Source: Planktothricoides sp. SR001 (GTDB lineage: Bacteria > Cyanobacteriota > Cyanobacteriia > Cyanobacteriales > Laspinemataceae). Taken from it: 32,353 bases of DNA. The first letter of the stretch is position 1. Each line of letters opens with the position of its first letter. Both the position numbers and the translations under genes were made by a program. Location: positions 1 to 32,353 of the forward strand of contig NZ_LIUQ01000051.1 in NCBI RefSeq assembly GCF_001276715.1, written 5' to 3'. Below the pieces are notes generated by a model. The model was not told where the DNA came from. It searched no databases and saw only the letters and a program-made list of their open reading frames with translations. Below are positions 1 to 8,970 of this stretch, piece after piece.

Positions 1-22
1 GTGAAGTTGCCTTGGGCACAAT

Positions 23-1160
23 AGACATCTCCGAAATAAAAACTATGCGGGATGATTTATGGTACAATAGAATTTTAGCGAGGATTATAGATGAGTAAAT
101 TAAAAGACTATCTGGACAAAAATCCCCAAGAAGCAAAAAGGCTATTAGGGATGGAATATGAGCAACTTATAGAACTGATTCAAGCCGCGCAGTTATTAGA
201 GGAAAAAATCCGAGAGGAAAAAGAAAAAACTAAAATCAGGTTAATTAAAGGAGGTGGGGGGCGTCGCCAGAAATTATCTGTAGAGTCACAAATCTTACTA
301 ACTCTAATTTATCTGCATCAAATGCCGACATTTCAAATGTTAGGATTTTTGACGTAAGTGAATCGACAGCGAATGATATTTTCCATCCTTGGATAAAAAT
401 TTTGAGAGACTTACTGCCAGCCAGTTTATTATAACAAGTCAAAAAAAACGAGAGTGACTGGGAGTGGATCGAAGAAATTCTGCTGGAAGTTGAGTTAGTA
501 GTAGATAGCTATGAACAGCCTCGGGAAAGACCTGTAGACAGTCAAGAGCAGAAAAAATATTATTCGGGAAAGAAAAAAACACATAGCTTTAAAAATCAAG
601 TAATTGTCATGCCAAACGGGAAAGAAATAGTAGATGTAGTTGTTGGTTATCCCGGCGCAACAATTGATATTACATTGTGGAGAGAAAGAAGGAAGGAACT
701 AGGAAAAGAGCAAAAATACATAGGGGATCTAGCTTATGTAGGAGAAGCAGCAATTAATACACCGCATAAAAAACCAATTCATCAAAAGATATCGGTGGAA
801 AAAAAAGAAGAAAACCGATTAAAAGCCAAAGAAAGGATTGTGGTCGAACATTTAATAAGGCTGATAAAAATTTATCGAGTTGCGTCAGAAAGATTTCGGT
901 TAAATCGCCAAAATTACGAATCAGTTATCTTAACAGTATGTGGACTAATAAGATGGCGAATAGGAGCCATTGTCATTAGAGCTAAGAATTGTGAATAAAT
1001 TTTGTAATAAATGCTTGGCATTCAGAAACAAAATTGATTAATTATTATCAACAAAAATCAAAAAGCCTATGAATTCGTTACTTTTGGAGAACCAGGCACA
1101 GTAGTTATAGAAACCTCAAAAGTAGCCATAGAGGGTATTTAGGGATTTTCGGAGATGTCT
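23..1160 (+). mobile_element. IS5-like insertion sequence, defective
   Basis: A perfect 14-bp inverted pair, AGACATCTCCGAAA at 23-36 and its reverse complement at 1147-1160, brackets a broken transposase gene. The triplet AAT lies immediately outside both ends (20-22 and 1161-1163), consistent with a 3-bp target duplication. A second inverted pair lies further out, CCTTGGGCACA at 10-20 and its complement at 1177-1187, so the true ends may be wider than given and the left end could run off the window. Family assignment rests on the transposase, which resembles cyanobacterial IS5-family proteins of the DDE_Tnp_4 type. The element cannot make an intact transposase. Confidence 0.7.
91..998 (+). 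pseudogene. IS5-family transposase, frameshifted and nonsense-mutated
   Basis: The N-terminal part (91-357) is a charged helical and helix-turn-helix region of 88 residues. Reading then has to change frame near 345-352, where the protein continues as a recognisable transposase (FDVSESTANDIF) until an in-frame TAA at 432-434. From there the same frame runs open through a DDE nuclease-like region to 998, including YPGATIDITLWRERR, GDLAYVGEAAINTPHKK and the C-terminal helix with KERIVVEHLIRLIKIYRVASE. At least two lesions therefore separate the parts. This is a dead gene unless supplied in trans. The family call comes from recognising the protein sequence, not from a search. Confidence 0.8.
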
Positions 1161-1269
1161 AATGGCTACCGGAGAATGTGCCCAAGGTGCTGAAGCATCG
1201 CTGTGCGTACCTGAATGGGGCATTCGCTGCTTAATTACCTCCAGCAATATAATATACTTTTCCTGAGTA

Positions 1270-2453
1270 AGTAGGTAGGTGAAAAAATCAAAACTAAGTA
1301 AAGATATGTTAAGAAGATAGGCCAGACTTAAACTTAACCCGTTTGGCTGTATAGTTTCCCTCTGCGCTTCGGGTCTCTACACCTGCCATAACCGCATAAG
1401 CTAGGTCTAGTTCATCTTCAAACATACGTCCGGCCAATTCATCACGTTTCAAATGCTGCCACTCTAATTCAATTTCGTTCATTTCAGAACAGTATTTAGG
1501 GAGTAAAAAAATGTACAATCCTTTCTCTTCCCATGAAGACCATTTCTTTTGAACTTCTAAACTTTTATGAATCGGACCATTGTCTTGCACTATTACTCTA
1601 ATTCGTCCGGTTTTGGTTAACGCTTCCGCCGCTTCATCCGCTTCTATTTCCATCATTTTCATATAAGATTTACTGGTAAAACTTCCAATAGCAAGGCCAT
1701 AATTAAAGCTCACTTTTGGTTGCATTATTCCTAAAATGCTCAGTCTTCTCCCTCGTCTTGGCGTTTGTTCCTGACGTTTCTGTTCCTTGGACGGAAAATA
1801 GGTATAACCGACTGAACTCCATAAACAAAACCCCGACTCGTCTAAATACTTGATAGTCAATTTCTCCCGCTGCTGCGGCGAATTCCAGCATATCTAGATC
1901 GGCTTGTTTTATCTTTTTTTCTTCAGGGTCTTGCTTACTTTTATGACTGATTCTTGTTCGTTTGCAAATTATTCCCTTTTTTTTTAGAACCCGTCTGAGG
2001 CGATCTGGACTTAGGTAAACTTGCCGTTCTGCCGCCAGTTTTTTAGCCAGTTGTTTACTGTTGTAGGTGCGTGGCTCCTGCCTAAGACATTCTTCTACAT
2101 AAGCTATATCAGCCTCTTTCCACTTCGGTTTGTTTCCGCGCCCCGGTTTGTCCCACAGTCCCCCTAGTCCCTTCTTCTCCCAACGATGCAGTGTGTCCCT
2201 GACTCTCTCAACAGACCAGTTAAAGTGACTCGCAATCTTTTCAACATACCATCCATCAGCATTCAACCGGACAACGGAGGCTCTATCTTTTACCCTTTGA
2301 GGTAGAGTGGTTGCCTTTCTAAGTTCAAACAAGGTTCGATCTTCTTCCGGGGTCAGAAATACTCTCAGACGAGCGCCCATAATTTTTTCCTCCAACGAGC
2401 TGACTGGTCTTTACTTATCTTTACATACTTTGGATTTTTTGTACCTACCTACT
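1270..2453 (-). mobile_element. IS630-family insertion sequence
   Basis: Long imperfect terminal inverted repeats are visible: the left end begins AGTAGGTAGGTGAAAAAATC at 1270, and the right end read inward from 2453 begins AGTAGGTAGGTACAAAAAAT. Similarity continues for about 45 bp on each side. A TA dinucleotide flanks both ends (1268-1269 and 2454-2455), the target duplication expected of the IS630/Tc1/mariner group. The element lies 42 bp beyond the stop codon of the tubulin-like gene, on the same strand as that gene. Confidence 0.88.
1309..2395 (-). pseudogene. IS630 transposase split by a +1 frameshift
   Basis: The upstream part (2395 down to about 1850) encodes helix-turn-helix domains, with an HTH around IASHFNWSVERVRDTLHRW and a second, winged-helix-like part through LSPDRLRRVLKKKGI. 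The catalytic part continues in another frame from about 1860 to 1309, with YLDESGF (first Asp), VIVQDNGPIH (second Asp) and NEIELEWQHLKR (Glu), the DDE pattern of IS630 transposases. The join reads best if one extra base is skipped near 1850-1858. The catalytic frame is closed a few codons upstream by a TAG, so the shift must occur in a narrow stretch. Some IS630 elements use programmed frameshifting, but I see no convincing slippery heptamer at the join, so inactivation is more likely. Confidence 0.8.
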
Positions 2454-2495
2454 TATATATACTTATCTCATAACTGAGATGCACCCTTTCTAAGA

Positions 2496-3989
2496 TTATT
2501 TTTCATCAATTGTGAGGTACAGTGCTTTGGCTAATCGCACGACGCCGCCATTGGGAGGTTTAATCTTTTTAGCCATTCGAGGTAGCCGTTCCAAAATATT
2601 GTTAATCAACACGCTACTACTGCTTTTTAGCAAATTGCTGAACTCATTTCTTACTTCTTTGCTGTCTGATTTGAGTGTTTTTTCAGCTTTATCCTGCACA
2701 AAATAATCGATATTAAACAGTTCTACTCCGGTTTCCGAATGAATCATCGCCAGCCATCGCAAATAATCTTGACACCAGTTATTAATTTCCTCGATCTGCT
2801 TATGCTCACTCTTCAGTTTAGCGCGATCGAAAAACTTTAACGACCAAGGGACAACATTCGGTCCCTTGCTTTCGATCGCATATTCCAAATCGTGAGCGAT
2901 CGCATAATTCCAGACAAAAGCAAATCGAGCCGCATTTTCCAGCTTCTTCTTAACTTTATCTTCATCTGGAATATCGCTCCATGTCACCGCGTTTGCTTTT
3001 TCGCGGCTGATCAGAAACACCTGATTTCGTTGATTGTCGTTTTGATTGTTGTTGCCAATTTGCAAAAAATCTAGCAACGCTAAGGCTGCATAAAGTTCTA
3101 GAAAATGAGGCGTATTGCGCTGTTCACTGCCTTCGGGCTCAGTGTTAGAAACCTGAGTAAGTCCCGGCGTTCCCAGCAGATAGAATCGATCGAATTTTAA
3201 ATCTTTATTCGTCGCATAATATCGTAAAGCGGCCTCACTTCTGAGAATAAATTCTTCAGACTTCGCGCAGATTTTGGCTTGCGGAGACTTTTGTTGCTCT
3301 GATGTTGTAAATTGAAAGTAAGGCAACATAAGCACTCCGCCCACCTTCACACTATTCCGCAGTTTTTCTGCTTGCAACTTATTTAACAGTAATCGACCCA
3401 AAGTCGGAAATCCAGCCGCTCCGGTGCCACCAAAAATCGAACCGCAGAGAAACACCCTCGGTGCTTTTCCTGTAGCTACATCTGCTAAAATTTTGTCAAT
3501 AAACTTTTGCCAATTACTTTGGTTATGCCGATCTCCAATGACCCGAGTTATAAACGCCGCACCAACTGCGGGACGGCCATGAAATCCCCCCCCAAGCTCG
3601 TCATCTCTTTCGTCTGAAGAATATAAAACATGAAATAAGTTACGCACTCGATCATTTTCAGGATAACTATGGTAAAACTCTTCTTGAAGCTTAACCTTGT
3701 TTTCACCCGATGTAGACTGTAAACATTCTTCAAGGTATTCGATTTTTGACTGCATCAAAGGCAGATCATTATTGCCATCAAAAATTTTGGAGCATTTTTC
3801 ATAGTTGTCAATAGTTTTCTTGGACGCCGCTATATTGCCGTTCGCTTGATCTTGATCTACAAATAAAACGTTAATGTTTTCTGAATTATCTGATCCACTG
3901 ACTGAATAAATTCCTGCTGCCGCTAAATGGGCAACAGCTTCGACAATTTTACCACCAGTTCCGCCAATAGCGATAATATACAGAGTCAT
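2496..3989 (-). CDS. Tubulin/FtsZ-like GTPase family protein
   Basis: This 497-residue protein starts with a beta strand and glycine loop, IIAIGGTGGK (residues 5-14), followed by FVDQD (43-47). It carries a tubulin-signature-like phosphate loop, FGGTGAAG (186-193), preceded by the strand RVFLCGS. MLPYF at 221-225 occupies the place of the strand that follows the signature in FtsZ. This order matches divergent bacterial tubulin-like families rather than cell-division FtsZ. The C-terminal half (about 240-497) is not recognisable to me. The gene begins 4 bp after the stop of the four-helix membrane protein gene, so the two are almost certainly co-transcribed and probably translationally coupled. 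Related families are linked by gene neighbourhood to vWA proteins and predicted membrane remodelling. GTP binding and polymerisation are inferred. Confidence 0.72.
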   Translation of the reverse strand: MTLYIIAIGGTGGKIVEAVAHLAAAGIYSVSGSDNSENINVLFVDQDQANGNIAASKKTIDNYEKCSKIFDGNNDLPLMQSKIEYLEECLQSTSGENKVKLQEEFYHSYPENDRVRNLFHVLYSSDERDDELGGGFHGRPAVGAAFITRVIGDRHNQSNWQKFIDKILADVATGKAPRVFLCGSIFGGTGAAGFPTLGRLLLNKLQAEKLRNSVKVGGVLMLPYFQFTTSEQQKSPQAKICAKSEEFILRSEAALRYYATNKDLKFDRFYLLGTPGLTQVSNTEPEGSEQRNTPHFLELYAALALLDFLQIGNNNQNDNQRNQVFLISREKANAVTWSDIPDEDKVKKKLENAARFAFVWNYAIAHDLEYAIESKGPNVVPWSLKFFDRAKLKSEHKQIEEINNWCQDYLRWLAMIHSETGVELFNIDYFVQDKAEKTLKSDSKEVRNEFSNLLKSSSSVLINNILERLPRMAKKIKPPNGGVVRLAKALYLTIDEK

Positions 3990-3993
3990 CAGT

Positions 3994-4494
3994 CTAGTTT
4001 ATCCTCAAAAAACGTTGCAACCATTGAGCACCAGGAACTACATAAGTCAGCAGCAAAGGCGTACTCACTGCTGTAGCTAACCAAAAATTGATCGCCATAA
4101 TGATGACTAAACTCCCTAACATTGAGGGAATTGCTTCAGGAATAGTTTTTCCATAAGAATGTAGAGATAAACCGGCAATACAGATGGTAAATATGAAGAT
4201 TACCCACCAAATCAATTGACCAATGCTGGTGTCTTCTTTAGGATAGAACTTCGGTCGGAAATAAAAAACAGCGATCGCCCACCAGATTGCTGCCGCGATC
4301 GATGAAGCCCAGAATACAATCAAAGCGGCAGGACCATAATTATTCTTCACAAATTCATCAGGTTTGATTGCTGTCAAAGGAATCATGCCGGTAGAAAATA
4401 ACCAACCACCTATCTGGAGCAAAATAAATCCCAAAAAAATTGCCCCGAATAGCCGACATATTTCCCACCCTCGCGCTTGAATATCATCGGTCAT
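3994..4494 (-). CDS. Four-helix integral membrane protein, partner of tubulin-like gene
   Basis: The 166-residue product has about four hydrophobic spans: residues 13-36, 55-78, 92-111 and 125-152. A charged stretch (YFRPKFYPKEDT) lies between the second and third spans, and a short amphipathic tail (PGAQWLQRFLRIN) follows the fourth. No enzyme motif is visible and I do not recognise the family. It is the first gene of a two-gene unit, with its stop 4 bp before the tubulin-like start. That points to a membrane anchor or platform for the tubulin-like protein, which is an inference from gene order only. The ATG at 4494 is the most upstream ATG in the frame before an AT-rich intergenic region. 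Confidence 0.7.
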   Translation of the reverse strand: MTDDIQARGWEICRLFGAIFLGFILLQIGGWLFSTGMIPLTAIKPDEFVKNNYGPAALIVFWASSIAAAIWWAIAVFYFRPKFYPKEDTSIGQLIWWVIFIFTICIAGLSLHSYGKTIPEAIPSMLGSLVIIMAINFWLATAVSTPLLLTYVVPGAQWLQRFLRIN

Positions 4495-4691
4495 TTTTTG
4501 AAATCATGTTGACTTGTGATTATCGAGTCTGATTTTTTTTAATGATTCTTTTATGCAATAAATTTGATGAATTTGTTATTCTTTTTTAGAGAGTATTCAT
4601 ATTTTTTTTTTTTCTTCTGTATATTTTGCTACATTTTACAAAAATTTACATTTAAAATTTATCGCTGCCTGCGAGGGAGCAAGGAATTACC
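4495..4691. promoter_or_regulatory. Divergent AT-rich intergenic region with promoters both ways
   Basis: These 197 bp separate two divergent transcription units and must hold promoters for both the membrane/tubulin-like pair (minus) and the lipoprotein gene (plus). The stretch is very AT-rich and contains a T13 run near 4600. A strong purine-rich ribosome site (GAGGGAGCAAGGA) lies just before the lipoprotein ATG. No palindromic operator is obvious. Confidence 0.5.
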
Positions 4692-6068
4692 ATGAACAAA
4701 GCCATCTATGCTGTAGGAATCACCATCCTGTCCTTAACTCTGACTGGCTGTATCAAGCAAGATAACTGGGAATGCACCCTGCCGACCACCGGGGAACTGG
4801 AAAACCAGGCATCAACATCAGTATCAATCACCCCGATCGTTCAAATAGACGGCACCCCATCCATGCAAGGGTTTGTTAACATTCCCGACAGCCGCTATAT
4901 CCGCACCCTCCGTCTGCTGGACATGGCGACCACCACTGCCTTTTCCCAGTCTCAACCCCCCAGATACTATCGTTTTGGCATCAACCGAACGCGCTTAAGC
5001 AAAGAAACATCTACTCGAATTGCCCAAAGTCCTTGGTTTTATGACGGCAGCAGCGAGTCCTTTCTTGATGCGCGAATTGACAAAGCGGTGGAACCGATAG
5101 ACGACACACCAGTTAACGAAGTTTATATTGTTGTCACCGATTTGTATCAACAAGAAGGGGAAATGACGGCGGTACTCAATAGCTTAAAAACCAACTATTT
5201 AGACAAAGAGTATGCCGTAGGAATTTTGGGAGTGCGGAGCGAATTTGATGGCATTGTTTACGACGTGGGTTTAACCAATGAGTATTTTGATTATACGACA
5301 ACGCCTAATAAACCGGAAACCTTTCACCCCTTCTATGTAATGGTTTTGGGGACTTACGAAAATGTCGCCAGTTACTTCGATCGCCTCAAACAAGCCAGCC
5401 AAAGTGACGGACTCAATTTTAGCGATGACCAATTTGTAATTTTTTATCATCGCCTAGTAGAACAACCCTCATTGTTAAACATTGAATCGGATATCTTGGA
5501 ATCAAATCTAGCAGGAATTGAACGTCAAGTCACAATTAATGATGGCAACGTGATGCTCCTGGTGCAAAACGAGCGAAACATCGAACGGCTGATGTTCAAA
5601 AATACCGACTCCGCTGAACAATGGCAAGATATTCAGTACGAATTTGCACACAATCCTTTACCTTACGTTTTATCTGTATCCCCTGATTTTCAGCTAAAAT
5701 TAGGCGGAACATTTAATAATGATAGCCCCGATTTTGAGGATATAGATCAAAATGCCGTAGCAGAATTTATGCAAGCCAGTAATTGGAATATTCAAGAAAA
5801 TACCATAGATTTTTCTATGTTGTTTAATTCCCCAAAGATGGAAACAGGTGTTTACAAAATTACTGTGGATGTTGTGCCAACATCAATCACCGGACGAAAT
5901 TGGTGGCCGAAATGGAATTTAGCCGAAAAAGATAAATTTGATGGCTCAAAAACTTATAATGTCTTGCCATTTTTAGAGAACTTGCAAGCAATCACTTTTC
6001 AAAAAATTAGCGAATCTCCCGATGGTAAAATTGCTAAGTTGTGCTATGTCCTGCATAAAGAGAGGTAA
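4692..6068 (+). CDS. Lipoprotein with vWA-like (MIDAS) domain
   Basis: The 458-residue protein begins with a lipoprotein signal peptide: lysine near the start, hydrophobic core, and lipobox LTGC with the acylated Cys at residue 20. A von Willebrand A-like fold is suggested from about residue 45 to 240. The first strand ends in D53-G-T55-P-S57, matching the DxSxS/T metal-site pattern. A second strand, VYIVVTD, ends with Asp150 in the position of the later metal-binding Asp. Spacing and strand pattern are typical of vWA domains, but the sequence is divergent. The C-terminal half (about 260-458) is probably beta-rich and unrecognised. It is divergent from the tubulin-like operon, and tubulin-like proteins paired with vWA proteins are a known association. 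It has its own terminator. It would sit on the outer leaflet of a membrane. Confidence 0.68.
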   Translation: MNKAIYAVGITILSLTLTGCIKQDNWECTLPTTGELENQASTSVSITPIVQIDGTPSMQGFVNIPDSRYIRTLRLLDMATTTAFSQSQPPRYYRFGINRTRLSKETSTRIAQSPWFYDGSSESFLDARIDKAVEPIDDTPVNEVYIVVTDLYQQEGEMTAVLNSLKTNYLDKEYAVGILGVRSEFDGIVYDVGLTNEYFDYTTTPNKPETFHPFYVMVLGTYENVASYFDRLKQASQSDGLNFSDDQFVIFYHRLVEQPSLLNIESDILESNLAGIERQVTINDGNVMLLVQNERNIERLMFKNTDSAEQWQDIQYEFAHNPLPYVLSVSPDFQLKLGGTFNNDSPDFEDIDQNAVAEFMQASNWNIQENTIDFSMLFNSPKMETGVYKITVDVVPTSITGRNWWPKWNLAEKDKFDGSKTYNVLPFLENLQAITFQKISESPDGKIAKLCYVLHKER

Positions 6069-6073
6069 AACAG

Positions 6074-6096
6074 CGGGTTCAGAAACCCGGTTTTTT
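6074..6096 (+). terminator. Rho-independent terminator after the lipoprotein gene
   Basis: CGGGTT (6074-6079) pairs with AACCCG (6084-6089) around a four-base loop, followed by G and six T residues. It lies 5 bp after the lipoprotein stop codon. Confidence 0.75.
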
Positions 6097-6194
6097 AATT
6101 AAATTTTGGGGTTTGGGCAAAACTTATGGCAAAAACCGGGCTGATTGGGTTTATATTTTATATAGTCCTACAAGCGCGATCGCACTGAGTCCTC

Positions 6195-6818
6195 ATGTAT
6201 TGCCCAATGCAACTAGACTGTCAATCCATGACCGGGGTAATTCACAATTGCCCGAATGTGAAACAATGCCTAGAGAATTCGCCGCTAGATAGAAAAGAAG
6301 CCCTGCGGCTTTACTTTCTCAACTTGGGGGTCAGCCCTGAAGATATCAACATTCAAATCGACCCCTTAAATCCGAGTTTTATTTTTTCCTCATTTTCCCC
6401 CAGACAGTGCTTTAACTACAATCGGGATTATGCCACCAGAGATACAATTATTTTTGGCCAACCGATTGATTGGCAAAATCAGCGCTTGGGTGGACTTCAT
6501 TACTTTGATGCATTGACCGTGGATCAGTTGCAAGAATTGCTCGATCGCGGCTTTGCCGATCCCGCAGAAAGACAAAATTGTTCACCCACCATTCGGGAAA
6601 TTTTTCAATTTGGTCAAGCCCAAAAAAGTAAAGGGTTTGAGTGGACTTTTCAAGGCTATGTCATCTCCCCAGATCGCGAAGATTATCGTGTCAGTATTGA
6701 TGGCATTGAATGGCGTGGGGATGCTTGTTATCAAATCATTGCCGATTTTGAGGCGATCGCCCAAGATGCGGATGAATTAGACATTGACCCCAACTTCCTT
6801 CGCGCTTGGTGGGATTAG
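6195..6818 (+). CDS. Conserved-looking hypothetical protein, Cys-containing N-terminus
   Basis: The 207-residue soluble protein is not recognised. Its first 30 residues hold four cysteines (YCPMQLDCQ, HNCPNVKQC), a possible metal-binding or disulfide arrangement. The remainder is acidic and has no membrane span. LTVDQLQELLDRGFADP is a likely helical segment, and the tail is rich in Asp, Glu and Trp. Codon use and HIP1 sites inside the gene match native cyanobacterial genes. The upstream ribosome site is weak, and Met5 (position 6207) is an alternative start. It follows the lipoprotein terminator, so it is probably a separate unit. No function is proposed. Confidence 0.6.
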   Translation: MYCPMQLDCQSMTGVIHNCPNVKQCLENSPLDRKEALRLYFLNLGVSPEDINIQIDPLNPSFIFSSFSPRQCFNYNRDYATRDTIIFGQPIDWQNQRLGGLHYFDALTVDQLQELLDRGFADPAERQNCSPTIREIFQFGQAQKSKGFEWTFQGYVISPDREDYRVSIDGIEWRGDACYQIIADFEAIAQDADELDIDPNFLRAWWD

Positions 6819-6830
6819 ATAGCTGTGTTG

Positions 6831-7037
6831 CTACGTTCGTTGTCTTTGGTTCGTCTTGGGCTGTGATTCTGTTTTCGTATTGGCATCAAACACCATTGCT
6901 TGGCTTACGGTGATTTTTCCCTTCCCAGTTTCTTTTAACCAACCTACACAGGAAAAGGGGATGGGGTCAACCGCTAAACCACCAAAAGTCAGCCGCCAAC
7001 AATCCGATTGATTGTTGTGTCTGACTCTATGGCACAA
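6831..7037 (-). CDS. Possible small protein or gene remnant, uncertain
   Basis: A 68-codon frame with a TTG start and no clear ribosome site reads like coding sequence, with balanced codons and a stretch FGGLAVDPIPFSCVGWLKE. I do not recognise it. It is convergent with the hypothetical gene ending at 6818 and divergent from chlI. It could be the 3' remnant of a longer lost gene or a chance frame. Confidence 0.25.
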   Translation of the reverse strand: MCHRVRHNNQSDCWRLTFGGLAVDPIPFSCVGWLKETGKGKITVSQAMVFDANTKTESQPKTNQRQRT

Positions 7038-7080
7038 TGAGAACGACTAATTATATATATTGTAAGATTTAGGTAATTTC

Positions 7081-8172
7081 GTGAGTCCGACAGCCCTAGC
7101 AAGCCCCAACCCGACAACAACTTCCCGTCGCGCTGTTTTTCCCTTCACCGCCATTGTCGGTCAGGAAGAGATGAAATTAGCGCTCCTGTTAAACGTGATT
7201 GACCCCAAAATTGGCGGTGTGATGATTATGGGCGATCGCGGCACGGGCAAATCGACCACTATCCGCGCCTTAGCCGATCTGCTACCGGAAATCGATGTGG
7301 TTGCTGACGATCCCTTTAACAGCGATCCCAGAGATCCTGAAATGATGAGCGATATGGTGCGCGATCGCCTAGCCCACCACGAAGAACTGCCGATCGCTAA
7401 GAAAAAAGTCACAATGGTAGACCTGCCCCTAGGCGCCACAGAAGACCGAGTTTGCGGCACCATTGACATTGAAAAAGCCCTATCCGAAGGGGTGAAAGCC
7501 TTTGAACCAGGATTACTAGCCAAAGCCAACCGGGGCATCCTCTACGTCGATGAAGTCAACCTGCTGGACGATCACCTGGTGGATGTCCTCCTCGACTCCG
7601 CCGCCTCTGGTTGGAACACCGTAGAACGGGAAGGGATTTCCATTCGTCACCCAGCCCGGTTTGTCCTCGTAGGTTCTGGCAACCCCGAAGAAGGAGAGCT
7701 CAGACCCCAACTGCTCGATCGCTTCGGAATGCACGCGGAAATTCGCACCGTCAAAGATCCGGCCTTGCGAGTGCAAATTGTGGAAGAACGGTCAAGCTTT
7801 GACCAAAATCCCCAAACCTATCTGGAAAAGCACGTCACCGAACAAGAAGCCTTGCAAAAACGGCTGGTAGAAGCCCAAACACTTTTATCTTCCGTGACCA
7901 TTGACTATGATTTGCGAGTCCAAATTTCTCAGGTTTGTGCTGAATTAGATGTAGACGGTTTACGGGGAGATTTAGTCACCAACCGCGCCGCGAAGGCGAT
8001 CGCCGCCTATGAAGGTCGCACCACAGTCACCGTAGATGATATTCGTCGGGTTGTCACCCTCTGCTTACGTCACCGTCTGCGTAAAGACCCCCTAGAATCC
8101 ATTGACTCTGGCTATAAAGTACAGAAAGTATTTTGTCGCGTCTTTGGCATTGAAATGGCGGAAGAAAGTTAA
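7081..8172 (+). CDS. chlI: Magnesium chelatase ATPase subunit I
   Basis: ChlI is the AAA+ motor subunit that, with ChlD and ChlH, inserts Mg2+ into protoporphyrin IX at the first committed step of chlorophyll synthesis. The 363-residue length is typical of the family. Walker A is GDRGTGKST (51-59), preceded by the conserved [13 protein letters not shown] block. Walker B is ILYVDEVN (153-160). The sensor/arginine-finger region reads [20 protein letters not shown] (197-216). The C-terminal helical lid ends near residue 355. The chosen start is GTG at 7081; upstream there is only a weak AGG. Repeats and a hairpin follow the gene, and it appears to be monocistronic. Confidence 0.97.
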   Translation: MSPTALASPNPTTTSRRAVFPFTAIVGQEEMKLALLLNVIDPKIGGVMIMGDRGTGKSTTIRALADLLPEIDVVADDPFNSDPRDPEMMSDMVRDRLAHHEELPIAKKKVTMVDLPLGATEDRVCGTIDIEKALSEGVKAFEPGLLAKANRGILYVDEVNLLDDHLVDVLLDSAASGWNTVEREGISIRHPARFVLVGSGNPEEGELRPQLLDRFGMHAEIRTVKDPALRVQIVEERSSFDQNPQTYLEKHVTEQEALQKRLVEAQTLLSSVTIDYDLRVQISQVCAELDVDGLRGDLVTNRAAKAIAAYEGRTTVTVDDIRRVVTLCLRHRLRKDPLESIDSGYKVQKVFCRVFGIEMAEES

Positions 8173-8209
8173 TTGTTAATTGTTATTCGTTGTTAGTTGT
8201 TGGTTATTG

Positions 8210-8230
8210 CCCCCCTTTGAAAGGGGGGTT
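8210..8230 (+). terminator. C/G-rich hairpin after chlI
   Basis: CCCCCCTTT pairs with AAAGGGGGG, with almost no loop, followed by TTT. This CCCCCCTTT/AAAGGGGGG hairpin type recurs in cyanobacterial intergenic regions and may be a repeat rather than a dedicated terminator. Confidence 0.5.
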
Positions 8231-8262
8231 TAAGGAGTTATTGGTGGGTAGGGATTCTTTTG

Positions 8263-8411
8263 TTCGTTATTGGTTGTTAGTTGTTGGTTATTGGTTGTTA
8301 GTTATTTATTCGGGCATCTAGCCCTAATAACTAATAACTAATAACCAACAACTAATAACGGACAACTAATAACGAACAACTAATAACGAACAACTAATAA
8401 CTAATAACATA
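8263..8411. repeat. Degenerate heptamer repeats in an inverted arrangement
   Basis: The left arm (about 8263-8308) is built from GTTATTG and GTTGTTAG units. The right arm (about 8325-8411) holds complementary units such as AACTAAT and AACGAAC in tandem, including two exact 14-bp periods. The two arms could fold into a long imperfect hairpin. The array runs right up to the ruvC ATG at 8412, leaving no recognisable Shine-Dalgarno sequence there. Confidence 0.8.
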
Positions 8412-8921
8412 ATGATGCAAAAACGTATCTTAGGATTAGATCCGGGATTAGCCAGATTAGGGTTCGGGGCAATTCTTTGTCAAGAAAATCAAGCAAATCA
8501 AGCAAGTCCAAATTTAACCCAGGTATCACCGATTGATTTTGGCATTATTCAAACCACATCCAGCCAAGAATTAGGCGATCGCCTCTGCACCATTTATGAA
8601 GATTTACACGCTTTAATCAACCAAATAAAACCCAACCTAGTTGCCGCTGAAAAACTCTTTTTCTACCGCATGGGCAACACCATTTTAGTCGCCCAAGCTC
8701 GCGGAGTTCTCCTATTAGTTTTAGCCCAGCATAAACTGCCCTTAGTTGAATATACCCCCGCCCAAATTAAACAAGCCTTAACCGGCTATGGCAATGCGGA
8801 AAAACATGAAGTTCAAGCCGCCGTTGCCCGAGAACTAAACCTCCCGGAAATTCCCCGCCCTGATGATGCCGCCGATGCTTTAGCCGTGGCTTTAACCGCG
8901 TGGTGCGATCGCTCTCTATAA
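8412..8921 (+). CDS. ruvC: Holliday junction resolvase RuvC
   Basis: RuvC is the endonuclease that cuts Holliday junctions symmetrically in the RuvABC pathway. The 169-residue length is typical. The four acidic catalytic positions are visible: Asp10 in ILGLDPG, Glu80 in VAAEKLFF, and Asp152 and Asp155 in PDDAADALA. Two adjacent ATG codons start the gene, and the second (8415) is equally possible. No ribosome site is seen because the heptamer repeat array abuts the start. The gene is followed by a 10-bp tandem array. It lies between repeats on both sides with no obvious operon partner. Confidence 0.95.
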   Translation: MMQKRILGLDPGLARLGFGAILCQENQANQASPNLTQVSPIDFGIIQTTSSQELGDRLCTIYEDLHALINQIKPNLVAAEKLFFYRMGNTILVAQARGVLLLVLAQHKLPLVEYTPAQIKQALTGYGNAEKHEVQAAVARELNLPEIPRPDDAADALAVALTAWCDRSL

Positions 8922-8970
8922 CAAAATTTACTAAGTTTTACTAAGTTTTATTCCATAGTTTATTTATTAT

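Noticed and set aside
1161-1267. Tiny frames between the two ISs, including MSNGYRRMCPRC followed by a stop
   Set aside because: It hints at a zinc-finger transposase remnant, but two stops fall within 20 codons and the match is too short to support.
1850-1930. Programmed -1 frameshift at the A7 run (about 1914-1920, minus strand) in the IS630 transposase
   Set aside because: A -1 shift there runs into a stop before reaching the catalytic frame; the needed change is +1 close to 1850-1858.
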